A stretch of DNA of 36,008 nt from JANQPX01 sp039197065 (GTDB lineage Bacteria > Pseudomonadota > Alphaproteobacteria > Geminicoccales > Geminicoccaceae), in NCBI GenBank assembly GCA_039197065.1, contig JBCCUL010000034.1, positions 1 to 36,008 on the forward strand, read 5' to 3'. Of the stretch, positions 6,950 to 14,814 are shown one piece after another. A program made the position numbers and the translations under genes. Below the pieces are notes generated by a model. It searched no databases, had not been told where the DNA came from, and worked only from the letters and a program-made list of their open reading frames with translations. Numbering within the stretch: position 1 is the first letter of the stretch; each line of letters starts with the position of its first letter.

Positions 6950-8244
6950 TGGGCGGGGAGGTCGGGCCGGTCATTCTGATCGGCGGGCTGTTTTTGCTGA
7001 TCGCGCTCAACGTGCCGGTGGCTTATGCGCTCGGGCTGTCGGCGATGGCGGCGTCGCTCTATATCGGCATCCCGCTGGAGGCGATCCTCCTCAAGGTCTC
7101 GGACGGCGTCGACAATTTCGCGCTTCTGGCCATCCCCTTCTTCGTGCTCGCCGGCGCACTGATGGCGGAGGGCGGGATCGCGATCCGGCTTGTCAACTTC
7201 GCCAATATTTTTGTGGGTTTCATCCGCGGCGGGCTTGCGATGGTCAACATTCTGGCCTCGATGTTCTTTGGCGGAATCTCCGGAAGTTCGGTCGCGGACA
7301 CCTCGTCGATCGGCTCGATCCTGATCCCGATGATGAAGCGGGAGGGTTACGACGACGCGTTCAGCGTCAATGTCACCATCACCAGCTCGACCCAGGGCAT
7401 CATCATCCCGCCCTCGCATAATGCGATCATCTACGCCTATGCGGCCGGCGGCACGGTGTCGATCGCTCAGCTTTTTCTCGCAGGCATCGTGCCTGGCATC
7501 ATGATCGGCGTCGCCCTGATGGTACTGACCGCAATCATCGCTTCGGTCAGGAAATACCCCAAAGGCGAATTGGTGCCGCTTCGGGAAGCCGTCCGGATTT
7601 CGGCGGGTGCGCTCCTGGGCTTCCTCACGGTCGTCATCATCGTCGGCGGCGTCATCTTCGGCATCTTCACGGCGACCGAGAGTGCCGCGATCGCTGTCAT
7701 CTACGCCTTCCTGGTCGCGATGTTCGCCTATCGCGAGCTGAAATGGCGCCAGCTTCCGAAACTGATGACCGGCGTGGTCAGGACGGTCGCGATGGTCATG
7801 ATCCTGATCGGCTTCGCATCCGCCTTCGCCTATATGATGACGCTGATGCAGATTCCGGCGAAGGTGACGGATTTCTTCCTGACGCTCTCCGACAACAAGA
7901 TCGTCATCATGATGATGATCAACGTGATGCTGCTGGTGCTCGGCATGTTCATGGACATGGCGCCGCTCATCCTGATCTGCACGCCGATCCTTCTGCCGGT
8001 GATCGAATCGATCGGCGTCGATCCCGTGCATTTCGGCATCATTATGATGCTCAATCTCGGCATCGGTCTGGTGACCCCGCCGGTCGGTACGACCCTCTTC
8101 GTCGGCTGCGCAATAGGAAAAATCCCGATCGACCGCGCTGCCCGCGGGCTCTGGCCGTTCTGGCTCGCGATGTTCGTCGTGCTGATGCTGGTGACCTATT
8201 TCGAGCCGATCGCGATGACGGTGCCGCGCTGGGTGACCTTCTGA
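6949..8244 (+). CDS. TRAP transporter large permease (DctM family)
   Basis: A polytopic inner-membrane protein of 431 residues that carries out sodium-driven solute uptake. Hydrophobic segments run along the whole length. Family motifs include FGGISGSSVADTSSIGSIL, NVTITSSTQGIIIPPSHNAI and, near the C-terminus, GIGLVTPPVGTTLFVG. Length matches DctM proteins. The GTG start overlaps the DctQ stop by one base. It completes a three-part TRAP system with the genes at 4612 and 6407. The substrate cannot be named from sequence. The 440-codon open frame on the opposite strand is a composition shadow. Confidence 0.93.
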   Translation: MGGEVGPVILIGGLFLLIALNVPVAYALGLSAMAASLYIGIPLEAILLKVSDGVDNFALLAIPFFVLAGALMAEGGIAIRLVNFANIFVGFIRGGLAMVNILASMFFGGISGSSVADTSSIGSILIPMMKREGYDDAFSVNVTITSSTQGIIIPPSHNAIIYAYAAGGTVSIAQLFLAGIVPGIMIGVALMVLTAIIASVRKYPKGELVPLREAVRISAGALLGFLTVVIIVGGVIFGIFTATESAAIAVIYAFLVAMFAYRELKWRQLPKLMTGVVRTVAMVMILIGFASAFAYMMTLMQIPAKVTDFFLTLSDNKIVIMMMINVMLLVLGMFMDMAPLILICTPILLPVIESIGVDPVHFGIIMMLNLGIGLVTPPVGTTLFVGCAIGKIPIDRAARGLWPFWLAMFVVLMLVTYFEPIAMTVPRWVTF

Positions 8245-8302
8245 GCTTCGTCTCCTCCGGAGAGACACGCTCGTTGCCTTTCACTGCTTGCGCCCTACTC
8301 TC

Positions 8303-8397
8303 CTGGAGCGGATCCCGATCGGGTGTGATCGGGATAAACGCTCTATCTCTTTGTTTCGCCGCATTTCCTTATCGAACAGGTGGTTCCACCTGTTCAG
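8303..8397. repeat. Two-palindrome intergenic mosaic element (RIME-like), copy 2, inverted
   Basis: Reverse-strand copy of the element at 1711-1803. In this orientation the GATCCCGATCGGGTGTGATC palindrome comes first, followed by the spacer CTCTATCTCTTTGTTTCGCC and the perfect palindrome with arms GAACAGGTGG and CCACCTGTTC at 8374-8395. Compared with copy 1 the latter arms differ at two positions each, and both changes are compensated in the opposite arm. It fills most of the gap between the TRAP permease and the serine hydrolase gene. Confidence 0.7.
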
Positions 8398-8442
8398 GAA
8401 AAGCTCTGACCATTGATTGCAGTCGGATTATTGGATGAAGGC

Positions 8443-9630
8443 ATGAGCAGACAGCGAGGGCTGGCCGCCCTTTCAACCCTGATGGCCATCATGACAATGG
8501 GAGCATCCGTCCTAGCTTCGGATCGAACGGATGAAGACCTGCTCGAATCGATGTGGAGCTCCCCCAACGACAGCCCCGCCCTTTTTTCCGATACGTTCCT
8601 AAGGGAGGTTCCAGCCGAACAGATCAAGTCGGTTCTGGCCGATTTTATTGAACGATGCGGTGATTTCATTGCCGTCGAGGCGACTGAGAGAGCCGGCGAA
8701 TTCCGCCTGATCGCCGAACGCTGCGAGGTTCCGATTGACATCACCCGGAATCCTGATGGCCCGATCGTGGGGCTCTGGTTCCACAATCCGGTCCGTCGCG
8801 ATGCCTCGCTGGACGATTTGCTCGATGAGATCGCGTCATTCGAAGGAGCCGTCTCCTACGCCCTCATGGAAAACGGTGAACTCATCGCTGGTCACGAGGT
8901 CGATCGTCCGATGGGGATCGGATCGGCGTTCAAGCTGATCGTGCTTGCAGCACTCGTCGAGCGTATCGAAAAAGGTGAGGCGGATTGGGCGGATGTGGTC
9001 ACGCTCAAGGCAAGACATGTCTCGCTTCCATCCGGCAGTCTCCAGGAGATGCCCATCGGCTCGCCGTTCACGCTGCACACACTCGCAGCTGCGATGATCG
9101 CCCAGAGCGACAATACGGCGACCGACATTCTCATCGATTTCGTCGGCCGGGAACGTCTTGAAGCGATGAGCGGTCTGCAACCCTTCCTGACGACGCGTGA
9201 AGCCTTTCAGCTTGGGGGGGATGAGGCGGTTTATGCGCGCTTCAAGGCGGGCGATCTATCCGAGCGATATGCTGTGCTGGAAGAGCTGACCGAAGCCCCC
9301 TTGCCGTCCGCGAATGTCGTCTCGAAGCCGTGGAAGCCGGAAGTGGAGTGGCCTTTGTCCACCAGGACCCTTTGTGGCTGGATCAAACGGGTGGCGGATG
9401 TGGATCTCACCCAAATCAATACCGGCCCCGTTCGTGCAGAAGGTTGGCAGCAGGTTTCCTACAAAGGCGGGAGCCAGATCGGCGTGCTGAACCTCACGGC
9501 CCATGTGCGCGACGCCAAGGGCCGGAGTTTCTGTTTTTCCGCCACCTGGAACGATGATGGGGAGATCGACGACGGACCGCTCGGCAGTCTCTATGCTTCC
9601 GTCTTCCATCTGTTGAAGAGCCGCCCCTAA
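8443..9630 (+). CDS. Secreted serine hydrolase of the class A beta-lactamase / penicillin-binding protein fold
   Basis: A protein of 395 residues from the ATG at 8443; the frame is open upstream only to a TTG. A signal peptide is visible (MSRQRGLAALSTLMAIMTMG then ASVLAS). Active-site motifs appear in the expected order: SAFK in MGIGSAFKLIVL (the serine nucleophile and lysine of SxxK), SDN in MIAQSDNTATDILI, and KGG in VSYKGGSQIGVLN (the KTG-like triad). An extra N-terminal domain of about 130 residues precedes the catalytic part. This suits a periplasmic beta-lactamase-related or peptidoglycan-linked hydrolase. Whether it hydrolyses beta-lactams is not shown, and I see no clear omega-loop ExxLN motif. 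It is convergent with the Lrp-type gene, stops lying 10 bases apart. Confidence 0.8.
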   Translation: MSRQRGLAALSTLMAIMTMGASVLASDRTDEDLLESMWSSPNDSPALFSDTFLREVPAEQIKSVLADFIERCGDFIAVEATERAGEFRLIAERCEVPIDITRNPDGPIVGLWFHNPVRRDASLDDLLDEIASFEGAVSYALMENGELIAGHEVDRPMGIGSAFKLIVLAALVERIEKGEADWADVVTLKARHVSLPSGSLQEMPIGSPFTLHTLAAAMIAQSDNTATDILIDFVGRERLEAMSGLQPFLTTREAFQLGGDEAVYARFKAGDLSERYAVLEELTEAPLPSANVVSKPWKPEVEWPLSTRTLCGWIKRVADVDLTQINTGPVRAEGWQQVSYKGGSQIGVLNLTAHVRDAKGRSFCFSATWNDDGEIDDGPLGSLYASVFHLLKSRP

Positions 9631-9640
9631 TCGCGCGGAT

Positions 9641-10108
9641 TCACGCGCTCGCTGATCGGACCGGAAGGCCCTGCCAATCCTTGATCGAGCGAAGCGCGAA
9701 GATCGAGCGCATGCTGGCGACGCCTGGCAGGTCGGAGAGCACGTTGCGGTGGATGCGGTCATAGTCGGCGACGTCTTTTGCGATGACGCGCAGGATGTAG
9801 TCGGAAGCGCCGGTGGTGAGCTTGCACTCCAGGATCTCGTCATGGCGAAGCACGGCGCGCTCGAATTTCTCCAGTGCCGAATGGTGCTGAGAGACCAGCG
9901 ATATCTCAGCGAAAACCTCGATCTCCAGGCCGAGCGCCTTGGGGTTCAGCCTGGCGCCATAGCCTTCGATGATACCGTCTGCTTCCAGAAGCTTGATGCG
10001 GCGATGGCAGGCGGAAAGCGAGAGGCCGGCCCGCTCGGCAATGTCGGCGATCGACTGCCGCGAATCCTTCTGCAGTTCAGTTAGAATCGCCTGATCCAGC
10101 CTGTCCAT
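9641..10108 (-). CDS. Lrp/AsnC family transcriptional regulator
   Basis: A protein of 155 residues. An N-terminal helix-turn-helix (about residues 19-47, SIADIAERAGLSLSACHRRI) is followed by a RAM-type ligand-binding domain (about 65-145) with the family pattern KLTTGASDYILRVIAKD. Lrp-type proteins form octamers and respond to amino acids. It is divergent from alanine dehydrogenase across a 154-base gap, a common arrangement in which the regulator (AldR-like) activates ald in response to alanine. The target is inferred from position. The start is the ATG at 10108; it begins MDRLDQAIL as in many family members. Confidence 0.92.
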   Translation of the reverse strand: MDRLDQAILTELQKDSRQSIADIAERAGLSLSACHRRIKLLEADGIIEGYGARLNPKALGLEIEVFAEISLVSQHHSALEKFERAVLRHDEILECKLTTGASDYILRVIAKDVADYDRIHRNVLSDLPGVASMRSIFALRSIKDWQGLPVRSASA

Positions 10109-10262
10109 GGGAAATTTTCCGAAGCTTTGTCCATTTTAGCCTATCATTTCCTAAAAAATCTTTTCAGCGTAGAAACTTCAAGAACAAATTGCGAGGGCGT
10201 TCTGGCATAGTGCTGTCCATCGCTGTAAAGCCAGTTATTCATCTCGTCAGGGGGACATCGCG
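10109..10262. promoter_or_regulatory. Shared control region between Lrp-type regulator and ald
   Basis: A 154-base divergent gap with an AT-rich stretch (10120-10190, including TTTTAGCCTATCATTTCCTA and AAAAATCTTTTC). It must hold promoters for both genes, and Lrp-type proteins typically bind such AT-rich DNA. I cannot assign exact boxes. The ald ribosome site is CAGGGGGAC about 8 bases before the ATG. Confidence 0.5.
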
Positions 10263-11396
10263 ATGCTTATCGGCACGCCGAAGGAAATCAAGAATCACGA
10301 ATATCGGGTGGGTCTGACGCCGGAAAGCGTGGCTGAACTGGTGGGGCATGATCACGAGGTGCTGATCGAGACCGGTGCCGGGCTTGGCATCGGCGCCGAC
10401 GATGCTGCTTATCTCGAGGCAGGTGCGTCGATCATCCAGACCGCCGAAGAGGTCTTCGCCCGTGCGGATATGATCGTGAAGGTCAAGGAACCGCAGGCGG
10501 TTGAGCGGCAGATGCTGCGGAAAGATCAGATCCTCTACACCTATCTGCATCTTGCCCCGGATCCCGAGCAGACCAAGGACCTGGTCGCCTCAGGCGCCAC
10601 CTGCATTGCCTATGAAACGGTGACCGATGAGGCCGGCGGCCTTCCGCTCCTCAAGCCGATGAGCCAGGTGGCCGGGCGCATGTCGATCCAGGCCGGCGCC
10701 ACGGCGCTTGAAAAGTCTCAGGGTGGGCGCGGCGTGCTGCTCGGTGGCGTGCCGGGCGTCATGCCGGGCAAGGTCGTGGTGATCGGCGGTGGTGTCGTCG
10801 GTTTCAATGCGGCTCAGATGGCGGTTGGCCTTGGCGCCGATGTTACCATCCTCGATCGCGATCCCGCCGTGCTGGAACGGCTCGGCAATTACTTTCAGTC
10901 CCAGGCCAAGACCCGCTTCTCCAACCGCGTCAACCTCGCAGACAGCGTTGCCCAAGCTGATCTGGTGGTCGGCGCCGTGCTCATCCCAGGCGCTGCGGCG
11001 CCCAAGCTGGTCACCCGCGAGATGCTTGGCACGATGAAATCAGGCGCGGTGCTGGTGGATGTCGCGATCGATCAGGGCGGCTGCTTCGAGACCTCGAAGC
11101 CGACCACCCATGAAGAGCCTATCTATGTCATCGACGGCATCGTCCACTACTGCGTTGCCAATATGCCGGGCGGTGTGGCGCGTACATCCACCTATGCGCT
11201 CAACAACGTCACCCTGCCGCATGCGCTGCGCATCGCCGACAAGGGTTGGGTGCAGGCGCTCAAGGATGACCCCCATCTGAAAAATGGTCTGAATGTCTGC
11301 AAGGGCGAAATCACCTGCGAGCCGGTGGCGCGCGATCTTGGTTATCGCTATGTGCCCGCCGATAAGATGCTTGCCGATCAGCGCGAGGCGGCCTGA
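10263..11396 (+). CDS. ald: Alanine dehydrogenase
   Basis: A 377-residue enzyme that reversibly deaminates L-alanine to pyruvate and ammonium with NAD. The N-terminus MLIGTPKEIKNHEYRVGLTP is diagnostic for the family. K and H of the active site lie in VKVKEPQ and YTYLHLAPD. The Rossmann loop is GGGVVGFNAA at about residues 177-186, and DVAIDQGGCFETSKPTTHEE is the conserved C-terminal block. Length is close to that of characterised alanine dehydrogenases. It diverges from an Lrp-type regulator and ends before a strong stem-loop at 11451-11479. Use of alanine as nitrogen or carbon source is the likely role. Confidence 0.96.
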   Translation: MLIGTPKEIKNHEYRVGLTPESVAELVGHDHEVLIETGAGLGIGADDAAYLEAGASIIQTAEEVFARADMIVKVKEPQAVERQMLRKDQILYTYLHLAPDPEQTKDLVASGATCIAYETVTDEAGGLPLLKPMSQVAGRMSIQAGATALEKSQGGRGVLLGGVPGVMPGKVVVIGGGVVGFNAAQMAVGLGADVTILDRDPAVLERLGNYFQSQAKTRFSNRVNLADSVAQADLVVGAVLIPGAAAPKLVTREMLGTMKSGAVLVDVAIDQGGCFETSKPTTHEEPIYVIDGIVHYCVANMPGGVARTSTYALNNVTLPHALRIADKGWVQALKDDPHLKNGLNVCKGEITCEPVARDLGYRYVPADKMLADQREAA

Positions 11397-11450
11397 CCAC
11401 GCAAAGGGCCGCGACGTTGAGCCTGGCGCTGTCGGCGATCTGATCCGATC

Positions 11451-11479
11451 AGGCCGGACTGGTCGTGTCAGTCCGGCCT
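11451..11479. terminator. Stem-loop between convergent ald and DUF1127 genes
   Basis: Perfect 10-base arms AGGCCGGACT (11451-11460) and AGTCCGGCCT (11470-11479) around a 9-base loop, followed by CTTCGATC. It lies 54 bases after the ald stop and 22 bases beyond the DUF1127 stop, so it could end transcripts from both sides. A U-run is weak. Confidence 0.65.
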
Positions 11480-11501
11480 CTTCGATCGGGCCGGGCGAAC
11501 G

Positions 11502-11756
11502 TCATCGTTCGCTTTTGGCGTTTGCCGTTTCCAGGGCAATCCAGGGGATGTCGCATCGAGCGATGCCGATATCGTCCAGTTCCCGGTTGGTAAGGTTGGT
11601 GAGCTCCCTTTCGGTACGCCGGTATTCCAGATACCAGGCCCAGGAATCGGCGAGCTTGCCGGCAACATGCTTGAGCAGCACGAACAGCGGTGATGGCCCA
11701 AGGCGACGTTCTGCGGAAGGATTGACCCCACGGGCATTGATTGCATGAGCTGCCAT
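11502..11756 (-). CDS. DUF1127 domain small protein
   Basis: An 84-residue protein with a C-terminal DUF1127 motif: YRRTERELTNLTNRELDDIG then IARCDIPWIA. This arginine-rich helix-loop-helix is widespread in alphaproteobacteria. In some relatives small DUF1127 proteins affect phosphate or RNA metabolism, but no role can be assigned here. I chose the ATG at 11756 because AGGAG lies 8 bases upstream (GAGGAGAAAGAAG before ATG); the longer open frame to 11915 has no such site. The N-terminal half is a low-similarity extension. Confidence 0.82.
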   Translation of the reverse strand: MAAHAINARGVNPSAERRLGPSPLFVLLKHVAGKLADSWAWYLEYRRTERELTNLTNRELDDIGIARCDIPWIALETANAKSER

Positions 11757-11862
11757 CTTCTTTCTCCTCTTCGAACCGATGGAAAGGCCTTGCAAGAGCG
11801 CTGAGGCTCGATCCATCGTGATGATCGACATATGATCAAAAGACCCGATCGGCAGAAGCGAT

Positions 11863-11881
11863 AATGCTGCAATGCAGCATT
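11863..11881. promoter_or_regulatory. Perfect palindrome in the DUF1127 / dehalogenase divergent gap
   Basis: AATGCTG (11863-11869) and CAGCATT (11875-11881) flank CAATG; an overlapping palindrome TGCAATG-CAG-CATTGCA shifts the centre. It lies between divergent genes, about 107 bases upstream of the DUF1127 start, so it could be an operator. No regulator is identified. The rest of 11757-12076 shows nothing else I can name. Confidence 0.35.
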
Positions 11882-12076
11882 GCAGAATTGGATGGTTGAC
11901 GACGCCGGTGGGCAAATTCGGTGACCATGACTCGCCAATCGGCGTGCATGGGAGGCATCAAGTGACCTTGTCCCATCACGATGTCGGGTCGCCGCATCAA
12001 GAATAGGGGGCCGTCGTCATGGCGTTTTCGAACTTGACGACAACGTCTGGCCGGACGCGATATCGGAGGCAGCGGC

Positions 12077-12952
12077 ATGTTCGAAGGCTTTGAACGGCGA
12101 ACCATAAAGGTCAGCGAGACGGAGATCCTTGCCCGTATCGGCGGTGCTGGCCCGCCGCTCCTCCTGCTGCATGGCTATCCGCAGACCCACGTCATTTGGC
12201 ACCGGGTGGCGCCGACGCTCGCCGAGCATTTCACCGTGGTTGTGGCCGATCTGCGCGGCTATGGCGACAGCGGCAAGCCCAGGAGCGATCCCGACCATCT
12301 CGTCTATTCCAAGCGAAAAACGGCAAAGGACATGGCGGAGATCATGTCGGCGCTCGGCTTCGAGCATTTTATGCTCGCCGGTCATGATCGCGGCGGCCGT
12401 GTCGCCCACCGCCTGGCGCTGGACTACCCCGATCGTGTTCAGAAGGTCTCGTTCCTCGACATCGTGCCGACCAGGACGATCTACCAAGCCACCAACCAGG
12501 CGATCGCGACCGGCTATTATCACTGGTTTTTTCTGATCCAGCCCAACGGTCTGCCCGAGCGTCTGATCGGTGGTGATCCGATCTTCTACCTGCACAGCAA
12601 GCTTGGTCACTGGGGCAAGGGGGGCATCGAGATCTTTGCGCCGGAGGCCGTTGAGGAATATGAGCGCTGCTTCAAAGATCCCGAGGTGATCCATGCCAGC
12701 TGCGAGGACTATCGTGCCGGCGCCAGCATCGATCTTGAGCATGACGAGGCGGATCTGGACATGAAGATCCGATGTCCGGTGCAAGCCCTTTGGGGGCGAG
12801 ACGGCATGATGGAACGCCATTTCGACGTGCTGGCCTGCTGGCGTGAACGATCCTCAGGCGAAGTGACTGGTAAGGTGCTGGACTGCGGGCATTTTCTCGC
12901 GGAAGAACAGCCCGAGACGACCGCAGCCGAACTCGCCGCCTTCTTCCGCTAG
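12077..12952 (+). CDS. Alpha/beta hydrolase, probable haloacetate (fluoroacetate) dehalogenase
   Basis: A 291-residue alpha/beta hydrolase. Nearly every residue that defines fluoroacetate dehalogenases is present: nucleophile D104 in GHDRGGR with the two carboxylate-binding arginines R105 and R108, catalytic acid D128 in FLDIVPT, halide-pocket H149-W150 in YYHWFF, a tyrosine in CEDYRAGASID, and the catalytic histidine in CGHFLAEE. Family knowledge: such enzymes replace the halogen of haloacetates with hydroxyl, giving glycolate. True substrate specificity is inferred, since many family members act only on chloro- or bromoacetate. The ATG follows GGAGG with 7-base spacing. It stands alone and is convergent with the TolC-like gene. 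Confidence 0.87.
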   Translation: MFEGFERRTIKVSETEILARIGGAGPPLLLLHGYPQTHVIWHRVAPTLAEHFTVVVADLRGYGDSGKPRSDPDHLVYSKRKTAKDMAEIMSALGFEHFMLAGHDRGGRVAHRLALDYPDRVQKVSFLDIVPTRTIYQATNQAIATGYYHWFFLIQPNGLPERLIGGDPIFYLHSKLGHWGKGGIEIFAPEAVEEYERCFKDPEVIHASCEDYRAGASIDLEHDEADLDMKIRCPVQALWGRDGMMERHFDVLACWRERSSGEVTGKVLDCGHFLAEEQPETTAAELAAFFR

Positions 12953-13058
12953 TGGCGTGGCCACCTCATGGACTTTGGGGGCGCCTTCGAAGAATGAGCC
13001 TGGCTTTCGTCGGTTTGCGGTTTTTTTGTCGGGATCACCTATAGATGTGCGGTATCCC

Positions 13059-14441
13059 CTACTCAGGGGTGCGTTCGCGCCAGATATTGATGCTTTCTTT
13101 GGGATGGTCGATGTCCAGCGTCGGCAGGAGGTCGCCGGTGACGGCCAACACGCGATAGACGGCGAAGTCGCGTGTGTATTCGGCCGTCGTGAGATTGGCC
13201 TTTGACAGATAATACTCGTTCTCGACGTCAAGACGGTCGAGAAGATTGCGGTCGCCGGCATCGAACTCTTCGGCAAAACCCTGTCTGGTTGCAGCATTGG
13301 CATTCGTCTGCCGCGAAAGAGCGAGGACTCGCGCCTCGGCGGTTCGGAGCGCATTGAACGAAAGTCTGGCCTGTTCCTCGGCTTCGTTTCGCGCCTGCCT
13401 CAGCGTTTCCCGGCTTTGACCGAGACGTGAAAAAGCTTCGCGTTCGCGCGCGATATCGCCGCCGCCGCGGAAGAGATTGTAACGCAACACCAGGAGTGCC
13501 TGCGCATCGACATTGCTGCCGGTAAAGCCGTCGATCTGACGATTGGCCGCTGTGCCGACCTCGAGATCGATACGCGGATAGTAGCCGGAGCGCGAACCCT
13601 TGAGATCGGCCTTGGCGACGTCGATATCGGCATTCGCGATCTTGATGGTCGGGCTGTTGACCGAGGCGCGCTGCGCCGCCGACTCGGCGCCGCGCGGCAA
13701 GGTTCCCTTGGGCACCGGGCGGTTTTCCAGATCATCCGGTTCGACGCCTGCGGCCCTTACATAGCGCGCCTTGGCATCCCTGAGATTGCCCTTGGCGGTG
13801 GCCAGCACCTCACTCGCGGCCGCGTAACGCGCTTCGGAAAGGTTTAACTCGGAAAGCTTGAACTTGTTGAAGCCGGAGTCTTCGCGGATGCGGTTCAAGA
13901 TGACCTGATGTGCTGCCAGGTTCTGCTCGGCCTGGCGAACGAGATCCTGGTTTCTTAAGACATCGAGATGGGCCTCGATTGCGTCGAGCGCGATGAACTC
14001 GGCAGCTTCGGCGACCCGGTAGGCTGCTGAATTGGTTCGGGCCAGCTGCTTCTCAACTTCGCTGTCCGTGGCGTAGCCATCGAACAACATCTGCGTCAAG
14101 GTGAGCTGGGTCTCCATACGCGTCAGAAGTGCCGACGCATCGCCGCCCGGGGGGCGGCTGTCGCGCGCGCGCGTGCCCGTGCTGTTGGTGAATTCGGGGC
14201 CGATAGCCGCTCTCAGATCGATCGACGGCAGATAGAGCGCTCTCGCCTGGCGAAGCTCCTGATCGATCGCCCGCCGGTCGGATTGCACGACGCCCACGTC
14301 CGGGTTGAATGACAACGCCCTCAGAATACTGTCTTCAAGTGTGTCTGCCGACGCTGTGATGACCGGCGTCAGCACGCCCGCAAGCGCGATGAGCCCGCCA
14401 TAACTTATGGTCGATAGACGTGTGGGCCAGGTGATGTGCAT
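13059..14441 (-). CDS. TolC family outer membrane protein of a type I secretion system
   Basis: A 460-residue protein with a signal peptide (hydrophobic stretch about residues 13-32, ending ITASA before DTLEDSI). Two tandem outer-membrane-efflux repeats follow, each a long heptad-rich helical stretch, with RYNLFRGGGDIAREREAFSR in the second half as in TolC/AggA/LapE-type proteins. It forms the trimeric channel through outer membrane and periplasm. It is divergent from the ABC transporter and adaptor genes across an AT-rich gap of about 370 bases, so all three parts of the exporter are encoded together. Proteins of this family also serve RND efflux pumps, but the neighbourhood favours type I secretion. 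Confidence 0.9.
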   Translation of the reverse strand: MHITWPTRLSTISYGGLIALAGVLTPVITASADTLEDSILRALSFNPDVGVVQSDRRAIDQELRQARALYLPSIDLRAAIGPEFTNSTGTRARDSRPPGGDASALLTRMETQLTLTQMLFDGYATDSEVEKQLARTNSAAYRVAEAAEFIALDAIEAHLDVLRNQDLVRQAEQNLAAHQVILNRIREDSGFNKFKLSELNLSEARYAAASEVLATAKGNLRDAKARYVRAAGVEPDDLENRPVPKGTLPRGAESAAQRASVNSPTIKIANADIDVAKADLKGSRSGYYPRIDLEVGTAANRQIDGFTGSNVDAQALLVLRYNLFRGGGDIAREREAFSRLGQSRETLRQARNEAEEQARLSFNALRTAEARVLALSRQTNANAATRQGFAEEFDAGDRNLLDRLDVENEYYLSKANLTTAEYTRDFAVYRVLAVTGDLLPTLDIDHPKESINIWRERTPE

Positions 14442-14814
14442 CAGCTTATCTCACCGTTCACGAGGACAAACAAAAGAAAGACTGAACAAACATGCTAACG
14501 TAAATTGTAAATAAGATTGCTCGATGGTTACGTCAATTCCTGATAGAAATTGGTTAGTGATTTTTCCGAAGCGTGTGATTTGTGTCGTAATTGCTACAAG
14601 ATTGGAAAAATTTGATGCAATATCTCTAATAATTCAATGATTGGACATGCCGTTATCTTTTTTGTATTTCCTATTCCAATTCGTTTTTGTGTTGTTCAAC
14701 ACTGCTTTCCGCTATCGTTGATTAACTAAATATCAACTATAAGTGGTTAGTTTGTCGATCGGGATTGATGGGTCCGGCAATGCTGGTGTTCATGCCTCGA
14801 GGCAGTTGTTCCTT
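14442..14814. promoter_or_regulatory. AT-rich divergent control region of the type I secretion locus
   Basis: About 370 bases separating the TolC-like gene from the ABC transporter gene. The stretch 14480-14740 is markedly AT-rich compared with both flanks (for example TTTGATGCAATATCTCTAAT and AATTCAATGATTGG). It must hold promoters in both directions. In rhizobia such AT-rich regions in front of secretion and surface genes are often bound by MucR/Ros-type or H-NS-like silencers; this is inference from composition only. Confidence 0.45.

Noticed and set aside
6946..8268. 440-codon minus-strand frame opposite the large TRAP permease
   Set aside because: The plus-strand frame is an unmistakable DctM protein. 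The antisense product is a His/Asp/Arg-rich composition shadow without domains.
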